5,317 bases of DNA, taken from CAYMUC01 sp964471865 (lineage in GTDB: Bacteria > Actinomycetota > Acidimicrobiia > Acidimicrobiales > Ilumatobacteraceae). Under the pieces are notes generated by a model, which searched no databases, was not told where the DNA came from, and was given only the letters and a program-made list of their open reading frames with translations. Shown piece by piece: positions 1-3,082 of this stretch. The stretch's first letter is position 1; each line of letters starts with the position of its first letter. Both the position numbers and the translations under genes were made by a program. The DNA lies in assembly GCA_964471865.1 (NCBI GenBank), contig CAYYHU010000070.1, positions 1 to 5,317 on the forward strand. Reading direction: 5' to 3'.

Positions 1-481
1 CCTTGTCGAGGCCATAGGCGAGCGCTGCGGCGGTCGGCTCGTTGATGATGCGCAACACTTCGAGGCCAGCGATCTGGCCGGCTTCTTTCGTCGCGGTCCG
101 CTGGGCGTCATCGAAATACGCCGGCACGGTGATCACCGCTTGGGTGACGGCGTCGCCCAAGAACGCCTCGGCATCGCGCTTGAGCTTCATGAGTGTGCGC
201 GCCGAGATCTCCTGGGGGGTGTACTTCTTGCCGTCGATGTCATCGCTCTGCCAGGCCTCGCCCATATGGCGCTTGATCGAACGGAAGGTGCGGTCCGGGT
301 TGGTGATCGCCTGACGCTTGGCGACTTCACCAACGAGAACCTCACCCGCCTTGGAGAACGCCACGACGGACGGAGTGGTACGGGCACCCTCGGAATTGGG
401 GATCACCGTCGGGTCGCCGGCCTCGAGGACCGAGACGACGGAGTTGGTGGTACCGAGGTCGATGCCGACGGCCTTGGGCAT
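1..481 (-). CDS. dnaK: Chaperone DnaK (Hsp70), N-terminal 160 residues, cut by the window edge
   Basis: Hsp70 is the cytoplasmic ATP-dependent chaperone that binds unfolded polypeptides together with DnaJ and GrpE. The minus strand encodes the start of its actin-like ATPase domain. The phosphate-binding motif IDLGTTNS lies at residues 7-14, VPAYFDD at 119-125 and INEPTAAALAYG at about 146-157, all diagnostic of bacterial DnaK. The ATG at 479-481 is chosen because the product begins MPKAVGIDLGTTNS as in other DnaK proteins and a strong AGGAGGA sits six bases before it. A second ATG at 484-486 is in another frame. Only 160 of the usual 600 or more residues are present; the rest lies beyond the left edge. 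In actinobacteria dnaK usually heads a dnaK-grpE-dnaJ-hspR operon, and the HAIR operator upstream here suggests HspR control. Identification is secure; the operon content is inference. Confidence 0.97.
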   Translation of the reverse strand, partial: MPKAVGIDLGTTNSVVSVLEAGDPTVIPNSEGARTTPSVVAFSKAGEVLVGEVAKRQAITNPDRTFRSIKRHMGEAWQSDDIDGKKYTPQEISARTLMKLKRDAEAFLGDAVTQAVITVPAYFDDAQRTATKEAGQIAGLEVLRIINEPTAAALAYGLDK

Positions 482-487
482 GTCATG

Positions 488-494
488 TCCTCCT
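488..494 (-). promoter_or_regulatory. Ribosome binding site of dnaK
   Basis: The minus strand reads AGGAGGA followed by six bases and the ATG. This is a near-perfect anti-16S match and settles the dnaK start over the nearby out-of-frame ATG at 484-486. It contrasts with the plus-strand genes, which mostly lack a good Shine-Dalgarno sequence. Confidence 0.85.
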
Positions 495-502
495 GGGACG
501 GA

Positions 503-520
503 CGTGGGCGGGGGCCCACG
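503..520 (-). other. Hairpin in the dnaK 5' untranslated region
   Basis: CGTGGGC at 503-509 and GCCCACG at 514-520 are perfect inverted repeats around a four-base loop, giving a 7-bp GC-rich stem. It lies 8 bases upstream of the dnaK Shine-Dalgarno sequence and would be in the leader if transcription starts near 531 or further upstream. It does not sequester the ribosome binding site as drawn, so a 5' stabilising or leader structure is more likely than a classic thermometer. Function is unknown. Confidence 0.5.
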
Positions 521-537
521 AGACTGGTGATGACGGC

Positions 538-566
538 AGGGTAGCGAGACCCCAACACAGGAACAA
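538..566 (-). promoter_or_regulatory. Candidate dnaK promoter
   Basis: On the minus strand TTGTTC (566 to 561) is followed after 17 bases by TACCCT (543 to 538), matching the TTGnnn / TAnnnT pattern of housekeeping-sigma promoters. Transcription would start near 531, giving a leader of about 50 bases. An alternative -35, TTGACG (578 to 573), lies closer to the HAIR site but has only a poor -10 (TGGGGT after 18 bases). Neither is certain. Confidence 0.35.
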
Positions 567-582
567 CTCGACCGTCAAGAAA

Positions 583-603
583 CTTGAGTGTCTACGACTC
601 AAC
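583..603. promoter_or_regulatory. HAIR-type inverted repeat, probable HspR operator
   Basis: CTTGAGT at 583-589 and ACTCAAC at 597-603 are separated by exactly seven bases. The published HAIR consensus bound by the MerR-type heat-shock repressor HspR is CTTGAGT-N7-ACTCAAG, so only the last base differs, and flanking AA/TT extends the symmetry. The site lies about 100 bases upstream of the dnaK start and 63 bases upstream of the divergent redoxin start. HspR normally represses the dnaK operon with DnaK as co-repressor. No CIRCE element (HrcA operator) is visible here. hspR itself is not in the window. Confidence 0.88.
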
Positions 604-654
604 TTTGATCACTGGTTATCACTCCTCTGCAGCGACGCCCACTGACCAGCGCTG

Positions 655-660
655 TAAGGT
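655..660 (+). promoter_or_regulatory. Candidate -10 box of the redoxin gene (leaderless)
   Basis: TAAGGT fits TAnnnT and is separated from the ATG at 667 by six bases, the distance expected from a -10 box to a transcription start. The mRNA would then begin at or next to the start codon. The same bases include AAGG, so a weak Shine-Dalgarno role is an alternative. No convincing -35 is visible. The identical spacing at two other genes in this window supports the promoter reading. Confidence 0.5.
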
Positions 661-666
661 CCCCCT

Positions 667-1791
667 ATGGCCATCTGGACGCTGCTCGACGAACAGACAC
701 CTCGCCCCGTCGAGGTCGTGGAGCATTCGAGCGGACTCGCCATCGAGCCGGGAGCTCTCGGGTGGGAAGCCAAACCTGAAGGTCTGTGCCGCGACGAGGT
801 GTGCATCCCCCTGCCCGGCGATGTGAGCGACCGGACCCGAGACGGTCTCATCGATGTGGATGTTCTGGCCCGACTGCTCGATCGACCCGTCGCCATCGAT
901 ACGAGCGAACAAGTACTCGCCTTTGCGGCCAGCCCCAACGAGCGCGCAGCGGCCTTGCGATCGGGCCAGGCCCCCGACTTCGAACTTCCCGACGTCGATG
1001 GCGTCCTGCACCGCTTGAGCGATCACCAGGGTCGCAAGATCGTCTTGTACGCGTATGCCAGTTGGTGAGGCTGTCGAACGGACCTGCCCGTGTGGCAGGC
1101 ATTGCATGAAGAACTCTCACCGCTCGGTCTCAGCGTCATCACCGTGGCGATCGACCGGTCTCTCGACGACGCCCGACCGTGGGTGACGCGGGCGCAAGCC
1201 ACGCACCCCAGCCTGGTCGACACCGAACATCGGGTCGCCGATCTCTACAACATGGTGAACGTGCCCACCGTGGTGTGGATCGACGAGCAGGGCCGGATCG
1301 TTCGCCCCCAAGACGTCCACTACGTCTCACCCGAGTACGCGAGTGTCACCAAGTTCCATCCTCGCAAGCCCATCGCGGCGCTGAGGGCATGGGTCCGCGG
1401 CGACGCCCCGGCCTACGCCGGTGATGTGGCCGCTGACACCCGCATCCCGTCTTCGAGCGACCAAGAGGCGCGAGCCGCCTTCGCTATCGCCTGGTGGTTG
1501 ACGAATCAGAACCGACCCGAAGCCGCGGAAGCCTGGTACCAGCGGGCAGGAGAGCTCGCTCCCCACGACTTCACGATCCGGCGGGGATCGTTGCCGATTC
1601 GGGGTCTCGATCCTTCAGGACCCGATTTCTTCGCCATGGTCGGCGAATGGGTTGCGCAGGGCAACGACTACTACGTGCCTTTGCCTGATACCGCAACCAC
1701 GCCCGAGGACTTCGAGATCGAACCCCTCGCCGAGCGATCTCTCGAGGAGATTCGCCGCTCGATCGAAGCCGAGTCGCATGAGGCCGACTGA
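667..1791 (+). CDS. Selenocysteine-containing redoxin (AhpC/TSA-TlpA-like thioredoxin-fold protein) read through an in-frame TGA
   Basis: I read this as one 374-residue protein with selenocysteine at residue 134, encoded by TGA at 1066-1068. An N-terminal region of about 98 residues carries C41 and C46. A redoxin domain follows (about 99-250): it opens with GQAPDFELPDVDG, runs through a hydrophobic strand into ASW-U134-G-C136-R, and has the cis-proline motif at NVP200-T, all thioredoxin-fold hallmarks. A TPR-like helical stretch lies near 266-301, with an acidic C-terminal tail. No signal peptide is evident, so it is probably cytoplasmic. Likely role: thiol/selenol oxidoreductase or peroxidase; the substrate is unknown. 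The frame is identical on both sides of the TGA, and the downstream GTG at 1090 has no ribosome binding site and would remove the active site. Family members I recall have Cys at this position. Alternatives are a sequencing error (TGC or TGT to TGA) or a fresh nonsense mutation. Selenocysteine machinery genes are not in the window. Confidence 0.82.
1066..1068 (+). other. In-frame TGA, probable selenocysteine codon (U134)
   Basis: The codon lies between TGG (Trp133) and GGC-TGT (Gly135-Cys136), at the N-terminus of the active-site helix where thioredoxin-fold enzymes carry the nucleophilic cysteine. The frame stays open for another 240 codons of domain-consistent sequence. TGA also ends this gene, gpmA and the CNBD gene, so it is not globally reassigned. 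Confidence 0.8.
1083..1099 (+). promoter_or_regulatory. Candidate bacterial SECIS hairpin
   Basis: CCTGCC at 1083-1088 pairs perfectly with GGCAGG at 1094-1099 around the loop CGTGT (1089-1093). The stem starts 14 bases after the TGA and the loop 20 bases after it. As I recall the bacterial SECIS model, it asks for a short upper stem, a 3-14 base loop, a G among the first two loop bases and about 16-37 bases from TGA to loop; all are met. The lower stem is not well paired. SelB with Sec-tRNA would bind here during translation. No folding energy was computed. Confidence 0.68.
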
Positions 1792-1804
1792 TCCCCTCAG
1801 GTCC

Positions 1805-1810
1805 TAGCAT
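1805..1810 (+). promoter_or_regulatory. Candidate -10 box of gpmA (leaderless)
   Basis: TAGCAT fits TAnnnT and is followed by exactly six bases before the gpmA ATG, predicting a leaderless transcript. The box is flanked by a 5-bp inverted repeat, GGTCC at 1800-1804 and GGACC at 1812-1816, the latter touching the start codon. No good Shine-Dalgarno sequence is present and no clear -35 is seen. The preceding gene ends only 25 bases before the ATG, so some co-transcription is possible. Confidence 0.5.
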
Positions 1811-1816
1811 CGGACC

Positions 1817-2572
1817 ATGACCGGTTCGCTCGTGATCCTGCGCCATGGCCAGAGCACCTGGAATGAGGCCAACCTGTTCACCGGTTGGCATGACGTACCC
1901 CTGACCGAACTCGGAGTCAACGAGGCCACCGCAGCCGGTGTGACGATGGCCGAGGCCGGATTGCGCTTCGATCTGGCGCATACGAGCGTGTTGACCCGAG
2001 CGGTTGTCACCTGCCATCTCGCACTCGATGCCATGGGCATGGTCTGGTTGCCTCTGCAGCGGTCGTGGAGACTGAACGAACGCCACTACGGCGCCCTCCA
2101 GGGTCTGGACAAGCAAGCGACCACCCAGCGTCACGGCGCCGAGCAGACCCACAGATGGCGACGCAGCTTCGACGAACCCCCGCCGCCGGTGGATCCGTCG
2201 AGCAGCGAACATCCCGCGAACGACCCCCGCTACCGCTTGCTCGCTCCCGATGTGCTTCCGGCTACGGAATGCCTTGCCGATGTCGTGGAACGAGTGCTGC
2301 CGTATTGGTACGACGTGATCGTGCCCCAGTTGCGGGCCGATCTCGACGTACTCGTCGTGGCTCACGGCAATTCGCTTCGAGCCTTGCTGATGCATCTCGA
2401 GGACGTATCGCGAGACGAGATCGCCGAGGTCAACATTCCCACGGGGGCGCCACGGCGCTACACCTTCGACGCCTCGTTGAACGTCACATCAGCGGAGTAT
2501 CTCGGCGATCCCGAGGCGGTCGCGGCGGCAGCTGCCGCGGTCGCCGCGCAAGCCGGCACCTCAGGACACTGA
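1817..2572 (+). CDS. gpmA: 2,3-bisphosphoglycerate-dependent phosphoglycerate mutase
   Basis: This cytoplasmic glycolytic and gluconeogenic enzyme interconverts 3-phosphoglycerate and 2-phosphoglycerate through a phosphohistidine. The 251-residue length matches the dPGM branch of the histidine phosphatase superfamily. The catalytic motif LRHGQSTWN contains R9 and H10, the phosphorylated histidine. FTGWHDVPLTELG (21-33), TSVLTRA with R61, and LNERHYGALQGLDK with E88 are dPGM signatures, and the second catalytic histidine is H183 in VAHGNSLRAL. These positions coincide with those of the E. coli enzyme. The insert from about residue 100 to 150 with FDEPPPP is also typical of dPGM and absent from generic phosphatases. 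The C-terminus ends in an alanine-rich stretch (about residues 235-245), probably a flexible tail. The ATG is supported by the N-terminal strand leading directly into RHG and by the -10 box six bases upstream. Nothing suggests a defect. Confidence 0.96.
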   Translation: MTGSLVILRHGQSTWNEANLFTGWHDVPLTELGVNEATAAGVTMAEAGLRFDLAHTSVLTRAVVTCHLALDAMGMVWLPLQRSWRLNERHYGALQGLDKQATTQRHGAEQTHRWRRSFDEPPPPVDPSSSEHPANDPRYRLLAPDVLPATECLADVVERVLPYWYDVIVPQLRADLDVLVVAHGNSLRALLMHLEDVSRDEIAEVNIPTGAPRRYTFDASLNVTSAEYLGDPEAVAAAAAAVAAQAGTSGH

Positions 2573-2593
2573 CGATCCCGGGTGATGAGCCGA

Positions 2594-2609
2594 CGTGACC
2601 TAGGTCACG
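2594..2609. promoter_or_regulatory. Perfect 16-bp palindrome of CRP type between gpmA and the CNBD gene
   Basis: CGTGACCTAGGTCACG is fully self-complementary and contains GTGA-N6-TCAC, the core of CRP/FNR-family operators (TGTGA-N6-TCACA). Its centre is about 27 bases upstream of the predicted transcription start of the next gene, overlapping where a -35 would lie, so a bound factor would probably repress. Flanking GAGC (2587-2590) and GCTC (2610-2613) could extend it as a bulged hairpin, so a gpmA terminator is an alternative, but no T-run follows. Operator identity is inferred from the pattern. Confidence 0.55.
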
Positions 2610-2616
2610 GCTCGCC

Positions 2617-2622
2617 TATGCT
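2617..2622 (+). promoter_or_regulatory. Candidate -10 box of the CNBD gene (leaderless)
   Basis: TATGCT fits TAnnnT and is again exactly six bases before the start codon, here GTG at 2629. GTGACC at 2595-2600 lies 16 bases upstream and resembles a -35; it is inside the palindrome. No Shine-Dalgarno sequence is visible between the box and the GTG, which favours leaderless translation and supports the GTG start. Confidence 0.55.
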
Positions 2623-2628
2623 GCGCAG

Positions 2629-3054
2629 GTGGCTGCCAAACAGGCATACCTCGATCACCTCCGGGCCATCGACCTCTTCGATCGCTGTTCGACGCGCTCG
2701 CTCGAGAAGGTCGCGCGAGCAGGCGATGAGATCACCCTCGCCAGCGGTTCCTTGATCGTGGATCAAGGCCAGACCGGCAAGGAGGCCTTCATCCTCCTCG
2801 AGGGAACCGCCACCGTGCGCCGTAACGGTAAGAAGGTCGCCGATCTCGAACCCGGGGCGATGATCGGTGAGTTGTCGCTTCTCGATCACGGTCCTCGCAC
2901 GGCCTCGGTAATCGCCACGAGCGACTGTCGACTTTTCGTCCTCGAACAGCGCCGCTTCCTCGCGGTGATCGACGAGGTTCCGGCACTTGCTCACCGGCTG
3001 CTGTCAGCACTCGCCGGGCGAATTCGAGAACTCGACCGCCAATATTACGGCTGA
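2629..3054 (+). CDS. Stand-alone cyclic nucleotide-binding domain protein
   Basis: This 141-residue protein consists almost only of a CRP/PKA-type cyclic nucleotide-binding fold. A short N-terminal helical segment (residues 4-31, with the LFDRCSTRSLEKVAR pattern typical of the fold) leads into beta-roll strands (35-78). The phosphate-binding cassette G80-E-L-S-L-L-D-H-G-P-R90-T-A-S follows, with the conserved glutamate (E81) and arginine (R90) that contact the ribose and phosphate of cAMP or cGMP. A C-terminal helix (about 107-139) ends the protein. There is no helix-turn-helix DNA-binding domain, kinase or channel segment, so it is not itself a CRP transcription factor. It probably acts as a ligand-sensing partner of another protein. 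The GTG start is used because no ATG is in frame nearby and the -10 box fixes it. The gene lies 56 bases after gpmA and 28 bases before the EtfD-like gene; partner and ligand are unknown. Confidence 0.88.
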   Translation: MAAKQAYLDHLRAIDLFDRCSTRSLEKVARAGDEITLASGSLIVDQGQTGKEAFILLEGTATVRRNGKKVADLEPGAMIGELSLLDHGPRTASVIATSDCRLFVLEQRRFLAVIDEVPALAHRLLSALAGRIRELDRQYYG

Positions 3055-3066
3055 GCCTGGAAACAC

Positions 3067-3072
3067 TAGGGT
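3067..3072 (+). promoter_or_regulatory. Weak candidate -10 box of the EtfD-like gene
   Basis: TAGGGT fits TAnnnT, and TTACGG (3045-3050) lies 16 bases upstream as a poor -35. The ATG is ten bases downstream rather than six, so the mRNA would carry a leader of about four bases. GGGG at 3075-3078 could be a partial Shine-Dalgarno sequence. Co-transcription from the CNBD promoter is equally possible given the 28-base gap. Confidence 0.3.
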
Positions 3073-3082
3073 TCGGGGTGCC

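Noticed and set aside
140..544. Plus-strand ORFs overlapping the dnaK region
   Set aside because: The minus strand encodes an unmistakable DnaK N-terminus across the same bases.
482..666. CIRCE element (HrcA operator) upstream of dnaK
   Set aside because: No TTAGCACTC-N9-GAGTGCTAA-like repeat is present; the symmetric element here matches HAIR instead.
1090..1791. Separate 233-residue gene starting at the GTG at 1090
   Set aside because: It begins in the middle of a thioredoxin fold, has no ribosome binding site or -10 box at the right place, lies inside the SECIS-like hairpin, and is in the same frame as the upstream ORF.
667..1791. Redoxin gene as a decayed pseudogene
   Set aside because: There is a single interruption, positioned exactly at the redox residue and followed by a SECIS-like hairpin, with an intact frame and domain motifs on both sides. 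Decay would not choose this codon. A sequencing error cannot be fully excluded.
1571..2395. Antisense ORFs on the minus strand over gpmA (1571-2395) and over the CNBD/etfD junction (2789-3538)
   Set aside because: They are shadows of the plus-strand coding frames, without domains or start signals.
2587..2613. Rho-independent terminator after gpmA
   Set aside because: The palindrome can form a hairpin but no T-run follows; GCCTATGCTG comes next and contains the -10 box. CRP-type operator is preferred, with terminator as an open alternative.
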